In this document: one piece after another, positions 8,805-16,514 of the stretch | Layout of the letters: the number at the start of each line of letters is the position of its first letter | Numbering within the stretch: the stretch's first letter is position 1 | NCBI GenBank assembly: GCA_031554725.1 | Contig: JAVBUZ010000090.1 | Location: 1-39,574, forward strand | Reading direction: 5' to 3' | DNA: 39,574 bases | Source: JAVBUZ01 sp031554725 | GTDB lineage: Bacteria > Bacillota > Clostridia > Lachnospirales > Lachnospiraceae | Program-made: the position numbers and the translations under genes | The notes under the pieces: generated by a model | Databases searched by the model: none | The model's input: the letters and a program-made list of their open reading frames with translations, nothing else | Told to the model about the DNA's origin: nothing

Positions 8805-8822
8805 AATGAATAATAATTCATT
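8805..8822. promoter_or_regulatory. Palindromic operator, likely for the TetR protein
   Basis: AATGAAT and ATTCATT (7-bp arms, 4-bp spacer) lie just downstream of the -10 box of the TetR promoter, where a bound repressor would block transcription. Assignment to this TetR protein is inference from position. Confidence 0.55.
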
Positions 8823-8825
8823 CAT

Positions 8826-8854
8826 AGAATAAACTTTTCCTATTATTTTGTCAA
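8826..8854 (-). promoter_or_regulatory. Promoter of the TetR-dehydrogenase operon
   Basis: On the minus strand: TTGACA (8849-8854), exact 17-bp spacer, TATTCT (8826-8831). A near-consensus sigma-A promoter, 45 nt upstream of the start codon. Confidence 0.75.
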
Positions 8855-8890
8855 TAAGCATTAAAAAAAAATCGCAACCCATAGGTAAAA

Positions 8891-8956
8891 TTTACAACCG
8901 ATTTACAAACTTTTACCTAATGCAGATATTTTGTAAAGTCAAATTTATTCTATAAT
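8891..8956 (+). promoter_or_regulatory. Pho-box-like repeats and -10 of the phosphoesterase/Ugp-like operon
   Basis: Three direct hexamers TTTACA (8891-8896), TTTACA (8902-8907) and TTTACC (8912-8917) are spaced 5 and 4 nt apart. This fits the known Bacillus PhoP box, TT(A/T/C)A(C/T)A repeats at about 11-bp period. A perfect TATAAT follows at 8951-8956, but no -35 hexamer lies at the right distance, as expected for an activator-dependent promoter. Overlapping alternatives are an inverted pair TAGGTAAAA/TTTTACCTA (8882-8890, 8911-8919) and TTTACAAA/TTTGTAAA (8902-8909, 8930-8937), so another regulator cannot be excluded. Confidence 0.5.
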
Positions 8957-8996
8957 AACCATGTTTGATAAGAGAAAAAACGGAGGAATGAAAAAG

Positions 8997-9812
8997 ATGA
9001 GTTCATTAAAAATTGCCCATATGACAGACACACATGTTTTGAAATCATATGAAGGACAGCAAATGGAAAGTATTTTTACAAATGGAACACAGCCAGCAGA
9101 AAAGATGAAAAAAATGCTGAAAAAGGTATTAGACCAAAAAGCAGATTGTATGATTATTTCTGGTGACATCGTTCATGAAGGCGTAACAGAAGATTATAAG
9201 TATGTAAAAGAAATGGTAGATGAAGTGCTTGGGGATAAAGTAAAGGTGATTTATGTTTGTGGAAATCACGATAGAAAAGAAGCATTTTGCGAGGGCCTAG
9301 AAGTTGTAGGAAGTGGCGATAGCATTTATTACGTTACATATGTAAATGAATATAGAATCGTTGTTTTAGATTCCGCAGTAGAAGGAAAAGAGCATGGAAG
9401 CATTAGCAAAGAGCAAACCGATTGGTTAAAGAACACATTAAAAGAGACTTATGGAAAAGGAACAATTCTTACCTTCCATCACCCAATTGTTTGGGATGCA
9501 GAGGGGTTAGCAATGTCTGTTTCTAATGAAGTAATGGATATTATTAATAATAGTGACATAATTGCAATTTTATGTGGACATACCCATAGCAATAACATTC
9601 AGCCAGTTGGCAATACTGTGCAGTATACAGCAGATTCCACCGCCTTTGGTATGGAGCTAACAGAGGACAATATTGCATTTATGGGAACAGCAGCTATGAA
9701 TTTCTATAATGTAGTAGAGGGCAAGGTTAGTGCTCACACAGAAACCTTAGACGAGCACCCAACAGTTCTTGCAAAATTTAGTATGCAACAATTGTTATCA
9801 ATGATGAATTAA
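8997..9812 (+). CDS. GpdQ/Icc-like metallophosphoesterase
   Basis: A binuclear-metal phosphoesterase of 271 residues, close in length to E. coli GpdQ, a glycerophosphodiesterase. All five metal motifs are visible in order: DTH (11-13), GD (about 57-58), GNHD (about 89-92), HH (about 161-162) and GHTH (about 196-199). It has no signal peptide, so it acts in the cytoplasm. The start at 8997 was chosen because GGAGG (8982-8986) lies 10 nt upstream; the ATG at 8988 is too close to it and the ATG at 8961 lies at or before the expected transcript start. It is the first gene of an operon with a UgpB-like importer, suggesting that it cleaves an imported phosphodiester. A cyclic-nucleotide substrate is the main alternative. 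Confidence 0.88.
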   Translation: MSSLKIAHMTDTHVLKSYEGQQMESIFTNGTQPAEKMKKMLKKVLDQKADCMIISGDIVHEGVTEDYKYVKEMVDEVLGDKVKVIYVCGNHDRKEAFCEGLEVVGSGDSIYYVTYVNEYRIVVLDSAVEGKEHGSISKEQTDWLKNTLKETYGKGTILTFHHPIVWDAEGLAMSVSNEVMDIINNSDIIAILCGHTHSNNIQPVGNTVQYTADSTAFGMELTEDNIAFMGTAAMNFYNVVEGKVSAHTETLDEHPTVLAKFSMQQLLSMMN

Positions 9813-9833
9813 GAAGAGATGATGGAGAAAAGT

Positions 9834-11168
9834 ATGAAAAAATTTATTAGCTTAGTTTTATGTGTAGTGCTTAGTATGAGTGTCTTAGTTGGTTGTGGAG
9901 ATGTAACAGAAACTGGAAATAATGAAATTGTAACGATAAAAGAGGAAGAGGTACCTACAAGCTTATTAAGTCCTGAAAACCCAATTACAGTTACCTTTTA
10001 TTCTTATAGCTTGGGATATCCTACTATGAAGCCAGGTATGGAACACCTCATTAGTTCCTTTAACGAAACCGTGGGAGCTGAAAAAGGAATTGTTGTTGAA
10101 GGCATTACCGATGATATGACAAAATTTAAGACAGATATTCAGGCAGGTAATCAAGTAGATGTGGTACAAATGCCTTTTGGTATGTTAGACAGCGCAAGAA
10201 CAGCCTTAGGTTTTATGGCTTATGAAGATGTTTTTCCAGAAACAGAACTAGCAGAACATTTAAATGGAATTTCTGATAACGCTCTAAAGCTAGCAGAAAT
10301 TGATGGGAAGAAATATGGTCTTGCTTTTACCTTTAGTACCCCCATTTTATATATCAATGGACAGATTTTTGAAGATGCTGGTTTAAATCCAGAAAACCCT
10401 CCTAAAACATGGGAAGAAATGCTATCTATGGCTCAGCAGATTAAGGAAAAAACAGGTAAAAATGGTTTTGCCTTATCCCCATACAATGGCTGGGTAACAG
10501 AAAGTATTATTTATACAGCGGGTTCAGACGTATTATCACAAGACAAAACAGAAGCTGTATTTGCTAATGATGCTACGGTAGCAGCATTTGAAACCTGGAA
10601 AGAATTTTTCACATTAGGCTGTGCAGTAGCAGGCTCTGATAACGAAGCAATGCAGGAATTTATGGCAGGAAATGTTGCAATGCATATTCAGTCTACATCT
10701 GTTCTTAGTGGCATGATTGCTTCTTCTGAGGCAGCAGGCTGGCAGCTTTATGGTGCAGCAATCCCAGCAATCGGTGAAAACCAAGCTGTACCTGTTAACT
10801 CTGGAAGCTGCTTAGCAGTACGCCCAGATTCTAAGGAAAAGGCAGCAGCAGTTTGGGAATTTATTAAATACGTAACTGGTGATGAGGGTTACACTATTAT
10901 AACTTCAGAAATTGGTTACCTACCACTTAGAACCTATTTAGCAGACGATCCAAATTACTTAAAAGGCTTTGTTGATCAGTATCCACTACTTAGAATCAAT
11001 TTAGAGCAGCTTGAAAGAATTCGTCCAGTAACTATATGGCCAGGAAAATGCTTCACAGAAGCTTATACTCTATTTAATGATGCAGTGCAAGAGGCACTTA
11101 CAACAGATGCAAGTGTAGCAGATGTTTTAAACCGCGCTCAGAACGATATTAACCAGTTGTTACAGTAG
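9834..11168 (+). CDS. ABC importer substrate-binding lipoprotein, UgpB-like
   Basis: A 444-residue solute-binding protein with a signal peptide and lipobox LVGC (lipid-modified C21), anchored outside the membrane. From memory of E. coli UgpB, which binds glycerol 3-phosphate and its diesters, several ligand positions seem kept: Ser168 in the STP motif, Trp220, a Ser near 287-289, Gly324 and Tyr362 in GYLP. The PPKTWEE block near 189-195 is typical of this family. The start at 9834 has GGAG 6 nt upstream; the ATGs at 9819 and 9822 lack one. It lies 21 nt after the phosphoesterase gene. Sugar binding remains possible because the family is broad. Confidence 0.88.
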   Translation: MKKFISLVLCVVLSMSVLVGCGDVTETGNNEIVTIKEEEVPTSLLSPENPITVTFYSYSLGYPTMKPGMEHLISSFNETVGAEKGIVVEGITDDMTKFKTDIQAGNQVDVVQMPFGMLDSARTALGFMAYEDVFPETELAEHLNGISDNALKLAEIDGKKYGLAFTFSTPILYINGQIFEDAGLNPENPPKTWEEMLSMAQQIKEKTGKNGFALSPYNGWVTESIIYTAGSDVLSQDKTEAVFANDATVAAFETWKEFFTLGCAVAGSDNEAMQEFMAGNVAMHIQSTSVLSGMIASSEAAGWQLYGAAIPAIGENQAVPVNSGSCLAVRPDSKEKAAAVWEFIKYVTGDEGYTIITSEIGYLPLRTYLADDPNYLKGFVDQYPLLRINLEQLERIRPVTIWPGKCFTEAYTLFNDAVQEALTTDASVADVLNRAQNDINQLLQ

Positions 11169-11190
11169 AAGGGGAAGTAGGTTTCCATAT

Positions 11191-12153
11191 ATGGATATAT
11201 CAGTTTCAAATTCAAAGGCCATAACAAGACAAGAATCAGTTGTTAGAACCATGTTTCGTGTAAAAAAGAAAAAGGTAACCTATAAGCCTTATCTTTTTCT
11301 TTTACCAGCGGTACTAATGCTTGGATTTTGGATATACAAGCCATTACTTACCACATTAGGGTATAGCTTCTATGAATGGAGCATGGTTCCAGGTACACAT
11401 CCAGTTTTCAATGGTTTAAAAAATTTTACCAAACTGTTTAGTAATAAATATTTTGGTACAGCCCTTATAAATACAGGTGAATACATTTTAGGCATGATTC
11501 CATTTGCCATTGTAATACCCCTGTTTTTATCCGTAGCAACACAGGGGCTTTCTGAAAAGCCAAAGAAAATTTATAGAGCCTTTTTCTTTATCCCTATGAT
11601 AATGGCACCTGTAGCAATCAGCACCATTTTTCAGTGGCTATTACACCCAAGCAATGGACTTATAAATCATTTATTACAGGTTTGGGGAATCACACAAAAT
11701 AATATTTCCTTCTTTTCCACAAAAGGGTTTGCAAAGGCAATGATTATCTTCATTTCCGGATGGAAGATGCTAGGTTTTTCAACCTTAATGTTTTCTGCTG
11801 CGCTTAGTGGAATCGATAAGCAGTATTATGAAGCCGCTTCTATTGACGGAGCAGGAAAATTCAGAAGCTTTTGGCACATTACGCTAACCATGATTTCACC
11901 AACCATAATGATGATGCTTATGATGAGTGTATTATTCTCTAGCCAGTGGAGCTTTGCATACATAGATGTATTAACCCAGGGTGGACCTTTTGGTTCTACA
12001 ACAAATATCTATTATCTCATGTATAAATTTGCTTTTAGTGATATGAATGTAGGAGTGAGCGCAGCGGCGGCAGGGCTATTTATGCTTGTGTTTGGTATCT
12101 TAGCACTTATTCTACAGGGAATAAGCAAAAAAGTTGCTTTTTATGATGATTGA
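11191..12153 (+). CDS. ABC importer permease, UgpA/MalF type
   Basis: An inner-membrane permease subunit of 320 residues with six likely membrane segments and the ATPase-contact EAA loop around YYEAASIDGAGKFRSFWHITLT (near residues 211-232). It forms a heterodimer with the next gene product. A basic cytoplasmic N-terminus of about 35 residues precedes the first membrane segment (PYLFLLPAVLMLGFWIYKP). It is located 22 nt after the binding-protein gene with GGGGAAGTAGG upstream of the ATG. Confidence 0.93.
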   Translation: MDISVSNSKAITRQESVVRTMFRVKKKKVTYKPYLFLLPAVLMLGFWIYKPLLTTLGYSFYEWSMVPGTHPVFNGLKNFTKLFSNKYFGTALINTGEYILGMIPFAIVIPLFLSVATQGLSEKPKKIYRAFFFIPMIMAPVAISTIFQWLLHPSNGLINHLLQVWGITQNNISFFSTKGFAKAMIIFISGWKMLGFSTLMFSAALSGIDKQYYEAASIDGAGKFRSFWHITLTMISPTIMMMLMMSVLFSSQWSFAYIDVLTQGGPFGSTTNIYYLMYKFAFSDMNVGVSAAAAGLFMLVFGILALILQGISKKVAFYDD

Positions 12154-12176
12154 TAGCAAAGAAAGAGTGAGAGAAT

Positions 12177-12989
12177 ATGAAAAAGATAACATTGAATTTA
12201 GGAAGGCACTTTTTATTACTGCTCCTTTCCTTGGTGGCAATTTTTCCTTTATATTGGATGATAATATCCTCCTTTAAAGGGGAAGCAGAAATTTTTAACT
12301 TTTCCTTTTTACCAAAGGAATTTAACTTGATTAATTACTTTTATGCCTTTCAGCAAATGCCCATGATAAGAATGCTTTGCACATCTATCATTAGTAGTGC
12401 GGTACAAATGGCACTTCAGCTTTCAACAGCGGTTCTTGTTGCTTATGCATTAATGAGATGGGAGTTTAAAGGAAAAGGTCTTATATATGGAATTTTAACC
12501 TTGACCTGGCTAATTCCTTTCCAGGCAATTATGGTGCCAAACTATGTGCAGATTAATCAGTGGGGCTTAAATGGTTCCTTGGCTGCAATTATTTTGCCAA
12601 ACATGGTATCTGCATATGCTTGTATTTCTATGTATCAGTCCTTTCAGTCTTTTCCAAAGGCATTAATTGAAGCGGCATTAATTGATGGAAGTGGAGAGCT
12701 AAAAATATTAACACAAGTAGTCATTCCAAGCATGAAGGCGGGTATTGCGTCTTTGGGAATCATGCTATTTATTACTACATGGAATGACTATATGTGGCCA
12801 ATGCTGGTAGTAAAAAAATTGGAAAATGCGCCCATTCAGATTGGGCTGAAATCTTTTGTTAGCTCGGATGTAAATCTATGGGGCTCACTTATGGCAGCAA
12901 CTACAGTGTCATGTATACCAATTTTAATCTTATACTTAATACTACAAAAGAACATTGTAGATTCATTTATGAAATGGGGTATCAAATAA
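12177..12989 (+). CDS. ABC importer permease, UgpE/MalG type
   Basis: The second permease subunit, 270 residues, six likely membrane segments. The EAA loop reads LIEAALIDGSGELKILTQVV, followed by the conserved P. The N-terminus (about 12-30) is the first membrane segment. Its stop codon overlaps the next start by one base (TAATG), so the downstream phosphatase is translationally coupled. No ATP-binding subunit is encoded in the operon. Confidence 0.93.
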   Translation: MKKITLNLGRHFLLLLLSLVAIFPLYWMIISSFKGEAEIFNFSFLPKEFNLINYFYAFQQMPMIRMLCTSIISSAVQMALQLSTAVLVAYALMRWEFKGKGLIYGILTLTWLIPFQAIMVPNYVQINQWGLNGSLAAIILPNMVSAYACISMYQSFQSFPKALIEAALIDGSGELKILTQVVIPSMKAGIASLGIMLFITTWNDYMWPMLVVKKLENAPIQIGLKSFVSSDVNLWGSLMAATTVSCIPILILYLILQKNIVDSFMKWGIK

Positions 12990-13726
12990 TGGAAAATATT
13001 AAGGTTTCACAACCATTAGAGTTAAAGCAGGCCTTTAACGTGAGGGATTTGGGAGTATATTATAATAAAGCAGGACAAAAGCTTCAGGAAAAAAGATTTT
13101 TACGTGCAGATGCATTACATAGCCTGACAAAAGAAGATATTGAGGTTATAAAAAGCTATGGAGTTACCTGTATCGTAGATTTGAGAAGCCCAATGGAGCT
13201 TGAACAAGCACCATGCATTTTAAAGAAGGAAGAGGATATTACTTACTATTCCATTCCACTTTTTGATGACATTCAGTCCAACGATGGAAGTGTAAAAATG
13301 CCAGAGAGCTTATATAGCTTGTATCAGAGTCTTTTAGAAGATTCAGCACCTCAAATAAGAGAGGTTTTACGTAGCTTTTTACGTCATGGGAACACCTGTT
13401 GCCTCTTTAACTGTACTGCAGGAAAGGATAGAACTGGCATTATTGCAATGCTACTTCTTGGCCTTGCAGGCGTAGAGGACGAAGTGATTGTAGCGGATTA
13501 CTCAGTCAGCGCAGAAAACATGAGTCCAGTCTTTTCTAAGCAAAGAGAAGCTATGAAAAAGGCGGGTTATGAAATTGCCGAGTTCTTGCTAGATTCCAGA
13601 GCAGAAGAAATGGAAAAAACTTTGGCCTTTGTAAAAGAAAGATATGGAAGCATTCAAAACTATTTGCAAAAGCTACTGTCTGAAAGCGAAATAAATGGTT
13701 TGAGAAGTAAATTAGTTTTGGGATAA
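12989..13726 (+). CDS. CX5R tyrosine/serine-type phosphatase
   Basis: A 245-residue protein of the bacterial tyrosine phosphatase family (Y_phosphatase3 type). The signature loop NCTAGKDRTG gives catalytic Cys142 and Arg148; the N-terminal FNVRDLG block (about 16-22) and the VDLRSPME block (about 63-70) are also typical. Members remove phosphate from proteins or, in some cases, from phosphoinositides and other small esters. Coupling to the permease gene by a TAATG overlap sets the start and ties it to the importer. I infer that it releases phosphate from an imported or derived ester, or acts on a signalling protein of the same response. It ends just before a terminator. Confidence 0.9.
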   Translation: MENIKVSQPLELKQAFNVRDLGVYYNKAGQKLQEKRFLRADALHSLTKEDIEVIKSYGVTCIVDLRSPMELEQAPCILKKEEDITYYSIPLFDDIQSNDGSVKMPESLYSLYQSLLEDSAPQIREVLRSFLRHGNTCCLFNCTAGKDRTGIIAMLLLGLAGVEDEVIVADYSVSAENMSPVFSKQREAMKKAGYEIAEFLLDSRAEEMEKTLAFVKERYGSIQNYLQKLLSESEINGLRSKLVLG

Positions 13727-13741
13727 AAAGGATATGGCAAG

Positions 13742-13780
13742 CCCCTCACTTTGTAAGAAAGAGAGGGGTTTTGATTTTGT
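13742..13780 (+). terminator. Rho-independent terminator of the Ugp-like operon
   Basis: CCCCTC-A-CTTT pairs with AAAG-A-GAGGGG (13742-13768) around a 5-nt loop with one A-A mismatch, followed by TTTTGATTTTGT. Confidence 0.88.
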
Positions 13781-13788
13781 AAACGTAT

Positions 13789-14553
13789 TTATTGTTTTTT
13801 AGCCAAGTACATTGTTATTTTGTCATAAAGAGTTATTTTGTTGCCTGCAGCAAGGATAACGTTTCTGATTCCTTCATAAAAGTTTGATCTATCAGGTTCT
13901 TTAAGTGATATATGGTCGCTATGGGTTCCAATGAGTGAAACATAATCGTCAGCAGTGTATTCTCGCGTTTTGAGGTATTCACGGCGTTCAAGACTAGTAA
14001 AGCCATACTTATCGCGTCCATCATAGTCCAAACTGCATTTATATTCTGCTTCGGGATGAAAATACTTAGCATAGACTTCTTGAATTTGTGAGTATAATGG
14101 CTCATCGGTATAACCACCACCTGGACGTACATTAGGGCGCATCATAAACATTGCAAAGGTTCCACCACTCTTTAGCATATTGTATGCTTTTGAATAACCT
14201 ATTTGTTCTGGTATCCATTGAAAAGCAGCAGCAGAATATACCAAATCAAACGCCTCATTCTCAAAGGGATGAGTTTCAAAGTCAGCATTAATAAGATCAA
14301 AGTTTTTATAAGAGCTGTATTTTTCTTTCATTATTTTGCTGAAGGTTTCACCCAATTCAATTGCTAAATACGAACAGCCAGTTTTTAAGATGGGCTCCGT
14401 AGCTTGACCTGTCCCAGGGCCAACCTCAAGAACTTTTTTACTGGGATCAAGCTTTGCATACGAAATAAGGTCATCAAAAAGTTCCTCGCAGTAGCGAGGC
14501 CGCCATCTATCGAATTGTTCAGGTACTTGTTCAAATAATGTTCTATTATCCAT
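13789..14553 (-). CDS. Class I SAM-dependent methyltransferase
   Basis: A 254-residue methyltransferase with the SAM-binding motif I VLEVGPGTG (41-49), an acidic residue at the end of strand 2 (about E77), and a motif near NADFE (about 110). The C-terminal third is helical and probably holds the substrate. The N-terminus FEQVPEQFDRWRPRY is shared with small-molecule methyltransferases of the UbiE/Methyltransf_11 group. Substrate unknown. It is a single gene behind an extended -10 promoter, with AATGGGGG upstream of the ATG. It converges on the phosphatase operon. Confidence 0.88.
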   Translation of the reverse strand: MDNRTLFEQVPEQFDRWRPRYCEELFDDLISYAKLDPSKKVLEVGPGTGQATEPILKTGCSYLAIELGETFSKIMKEKYSSYKNFDLINADFETHPFENEAFDLVYSAAAFQWIPEQIGYSKAYNMLKSGGTFAMFMMRPNVRPGGGYTDEPLYSQIQEVYAKYFHPEAEYKCSLDYDGRDKYGFTSLERREYLKTREYTADDYVSLIGTHSDHISLKEPDRSNFYEGIRNVILAAGNKITLYDKITMYLAKKQ

Positions 14554-14581
14554 AAATACGCCCCCATTTATTTTTTACTTA

Positions 14582-14590
14582 ATTATAGCA
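14582..14590 (-). promoter_or_regulatory. Extended -10 promoter of the methyltransferase gene
   Basis: On the minus strand TGCTATAAT, a perfect -10 with extended TG; no good -35 at 17 bp. It lies 28 nt upstream of the start codon. Confidence 0.55.
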
Positions 14591-14682
14591 AAAATAATCA
14601 AGATAATATATATTCTAGCTAATAAAAAAAGAAAAACAGGGCATATTTATAACTAAGTAAAATATAAAGGAAGTAAATAAAT

Positions 14683-14844
14683 ATGGATGGAAAATACGTG
14701 GATAAAAAAGAGCAAAAAATTGAAAAGGAACAAGAACAGCTCAATATGTTCAACTCTGTTACTCAAAAGGCAAAGCTAGAAAACCAAAACCAACAGCATA
14801 ATGTGAGAAAAGAAGGAATTGGACCGATTAATCAGAAGAGATAG
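14683..14844 (+). CDS. Small hydrophilic protein, 53 residues
   Basis: An open frame beginning MDGKYVDKKEQKIEKEQ and ending GPINQKR. It is almost entirely Lys, Glu, Gln and Asn, with no membrane segment and no Cys, and would form a long charged helix in its first half. Support for expression: AAAGGAAG about 11 nt upstream of the ATG and a strong terminator that begins inside the last codons. I do not recognise a family. An RNA-binding or spore-type small basic protein is possible but not shown. Confidence 0.6.
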   Translation: MDGKYVDKKEQKIEKEQEQLNMFNSVTQKAKLENQNQQHNVRKEGIGPINQKR

Positions 14845-14872
14845 CGTTCGAAAGAATGCTATCTTTAGTTTG
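14839..14872 (+). terminator. Terminator containing the stop codon of the 53-residue gene
   Basis: AGATAGCGTTC (14839-14849) pairs with GAATGCTATCT (14854-14864), 11 bp with one G-U pair and a GAAA tetraloop, followed by TTAGTTTG. The TAG stop lies in the left arm. Confidence 0.75.
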
Positions 14873-14905
14873 TGGTTTTATATTAAGAAAATATCGAATT
14901 AACAA

Positions 14906-14934
14906 TTGACAATCAGGAGGGTGTTACATATAAT
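14906..14934 (+). promoter_or_regulatory. Fully consensus sigma-A promoter
   Basis: TTGACA (14906-14911), 17-bp spacer, TATAAT (14929-14934). Both hexamers are perfect. The transcript would start near 14941 and reach the coiled-coil gene after about 156 nt of leader. The leader holds only a weak hairpin (TGGAA/TTCCA). Confidence 0.75.
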
Positions 14935-15033
14935 TAAGTTCTAGATGTATAATTCAATGTATTATCTTTTAAGCACTATCTGGAAAATCTTCCAAATTAT
15001 TTCACACTATAAAACGTTAAAAAACTTTGATAA

Positions 15034-15062
15034 TTGAATAGACTTTACAGCCTGCTTATGAT
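15034..15062 (+). promoter_or_regulatory. Second promoter of the coiled-coil gene
   Basis: TTGAAT (15034-15039), 17-bp spacer, TATGAT (15057-15062), giving a leader of only about 28 nt. Confidence 0.45.
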
Positions 15063-15096
15063 ACACTTACACTACAAATTGGAAAGGAGTGATAAT

Positions 15097-15414
15097 ATGA
15101 GAGGCGACGAAAAAATAGATTTAGTACTTGAAAAAATGTCAGCTATTGAAACCAAAGTATCTAACATTGAAACCAGAGTATCTAACATTGAAACCGAAGT
15201 ATCTAACATTGGAACCGAAGTATCTAACATTGGAACTAAAGTAACCAGCATTGAAACTAGAGTATCATGTATTGAAAATGATATGGTTGAAGTAAAAGCT
15301 GATTTAAGACGTTTACATCGTGATGATAAGTTAATTCTCGACGAAGTAGAAAGAGTGCACTCCATTTTAGATATGCATAAATTAGATAAACAAGTACATA
15401 CCGCATTGGTATAA
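15097..15414 (+). CDS. Coiled-coil protein with 21-bp tandem repeats
   Basis: A 105-residue soluble protein. The middle (about residues 14-62) is seven heptads of the form VSNIETx, with Val and Ile at core positions, so it should form a parallel coiled coil. After that comes a charged helix (KADLRRLHRDDK) and a short tail. The start is fixed by AAAGGAG 7 nt before the ATG at 15097. There is no enzyme motif. It has its own promoters and terminator, so it is a single-gene unit. Similar short coiled-coil proteins in Clostridia have no assigned function; an oligomerising scaffold is inference. Confidence 0.8.
   Translation: MRGDEKIDLVLEKMSAIETKVSNIETRVSNIETEVSNIGTEVSNIGTKVTSIETRVSCIENDMVEVKADLRRLHRDDKLILDEVERVHSILDMHKLDKQVHTALV
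15136..15282 (+). repeat. Seven tandem 21-bp units inside the coiled-coil gene
   Basis: Units start at 15136, 15157, 15178, 15199, 15220, 15241 and 15262. The four units 15157-15240 differ at only a few positions; the outer ones are more diverged. Because each unit is 7 codons, gain or loss keeps the frame and shifts coiled-coil length by one heptad. Confidence 0.9.
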
Positions 15415-15425
15415 AATAATAAAGC

Positions 15426-15475
15426 AAGGTGTAAAGTCTACTGAATAATCAAGGGCTCTGCACCTTTTATTTTTG
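15426..15475 (+). terminator. Terminator of the coiled-coil gene
   Basis: AAGGTGTAAAG (15426-15436) pairs with CTCTGCACCTT (15456-15466) with one G-U pair and one mismatch, around a loop of about 19 nt, then TTTATTTTT. Confidence 0.65.
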
Positions 15476-15485
15476 GAAGGTTATC

Positions 15486-15514
15486 TTTACAAAGAAGAAT
15501 AATTGTTCTAGAAT
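15486..15514 (+). promoter_or_regulatory. Promoter of the 2-hydroxyacid dehydrogenase gene
   Basis: TTTACA (15486-15491), 17-bp spacer, TAGAAT (15509-15514), 31 nt upstream of the ATG. Confidence 0.55.
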
Positions 15515-15545
15515 ATTATCTGAACAACTGAAAAGGAGAATTCCC

Positions 15546-16508
15546 ATGAATATCGTTTCATTAGAAAGAAATAGTGTAGGCACAGATGTAGATATGTCAT
15601 GCTTTCAAAAGCTTGGAAATGTAACTTATTATCCAAATACAGTTACACCAGAGGATGTGGCGGAGCGTATCAAGGATGCAGATGTGGTTATTGCAAATAA
15701 ATCACCTATGAATGAAAACACACTAAAGGATGCAAAGAACATAAAACTTATTTGCGAATTAGCTACTGGCTATGATAACTGTGATTTAGCATATTGTAAA
15801 AGCAGGGGAATCAAGGTTGCCAATGTAGTGGATTATTCCACGAGCATGGTGGCTCAGCATACCTTTACACTTGCCCTAGCTTTAGTTCAGAAGCTTCCAC
15901 ATTATGATGACTACGTAAAATCAGGGGCTTACAGTGCGCAAGATAGATTTTCTAATTTTGATATTCCATTTACAGAGCTTGAAGGTAAGGTTTGGGGTAT
16001 TATGGGAATGGGTAATATTGGTAGAAGAGTTGCGAAGATTGCAACCGCTTTTGGATGTAAGGTGATTTTTCATTCGATTACAGGAAAAAGCCAGATTACA
16101 GATTACCCTCAGGTAGATAAAGATACCCTATTAAGGGAAAGCGATTTTCTTTCCTTGCATTGTCCTTTAAGTGACTTATCTCGTAACTTTATTGATAGAG
16201 AAGCTTTAAAGAAAATGAAAAAGACCGCTGTACTAGTTAATGTTGCTAGAGGGCCAGTAGTAAACAATACAGATTTATATGAGGCGTTAGTAGCAGGAGA
16301 AATTATGGCAGCAGGCCTTGATGTATTAGAAAAGGAACCACTAGAATTAAGTAATCCATTAAGCAAGATAAAGGATAGCAACCAGCTTATTATTACACCA
16401 CACCTAGCATGGGGAAGTGTAGAAGCCAGAACTCGCTGTGTAGACGAGGTTTATAAGAACATAGAAGCCTTTATGCAGGGCATTGATAGAAATGTAGTAA
16501 ATTCATAG
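15546..16508 (+). CDS. D-2-hydroxyacid dehydrogenase (hydroxypyruvate/glycerate type)
   Basis: A 320-residue NAD(P)-dependent dehydrogenase that reduces a 2-oxoacid to a D-2-hydroxyacid. The Rossmann loop GMGNIG is at 154-159; the catalytic set is R235 (VNVARGP), E264 (LDVLEKEP) and H286 (TPHLAWG). The LAW segment and the HSITGKSQ region resemble glycerate dehydrogenases (HprA-like) more than D-lactate dehydrogenases, but the substrate is not proven. AAAAGGAG lies 9 nt upstream of the ATG. It is a single gene between its own promoter and a bidirectional terminator. Confidence 0.9.
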   Translation: MNIVSLERNSVGTDVDMSCFQKLGNVTYYPNTVTPEDVAERIKDADVVIANKSPMNENTLKDAKNIKLICELATGYDNCDLAYCKSRGIKVANVVDYSTSMVAQHTFTLALALVQKLPHYDDYVKSGAYSAQDRFSNFDIPFTELEGKVWGIMGMGNIGRRVAKIATAFGCKVIFHSITGKSQITDYPQVDKDTLLRESDFLSLHCPLSDLSRNFIDREALKKMKKTAVLVNVARGPVVNNTDLYEALVAGEIMAAGLDVLEKEPLELSNPLSKIKDSNQLIITPHLAWGSVEARTRCVDEVYKNIEAFMQGIDRNVVNS

Positions 16509-16514
16509 AAATAT

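Noticed and set aside
15136..15282. CRISPR-like array
   Set aside because: The repeats are contiguous 21-bp codon units with no spacers, inside a gene with good start signals; no cas genes are present.
15072..15365. Antisense frame with heptad-like repeats opposite the coiled-coil gene
   Set aside because: Any 21-bp in-frame repeat gives a periodic frame on the other strand. It has no ribosome site or promoter of its own.
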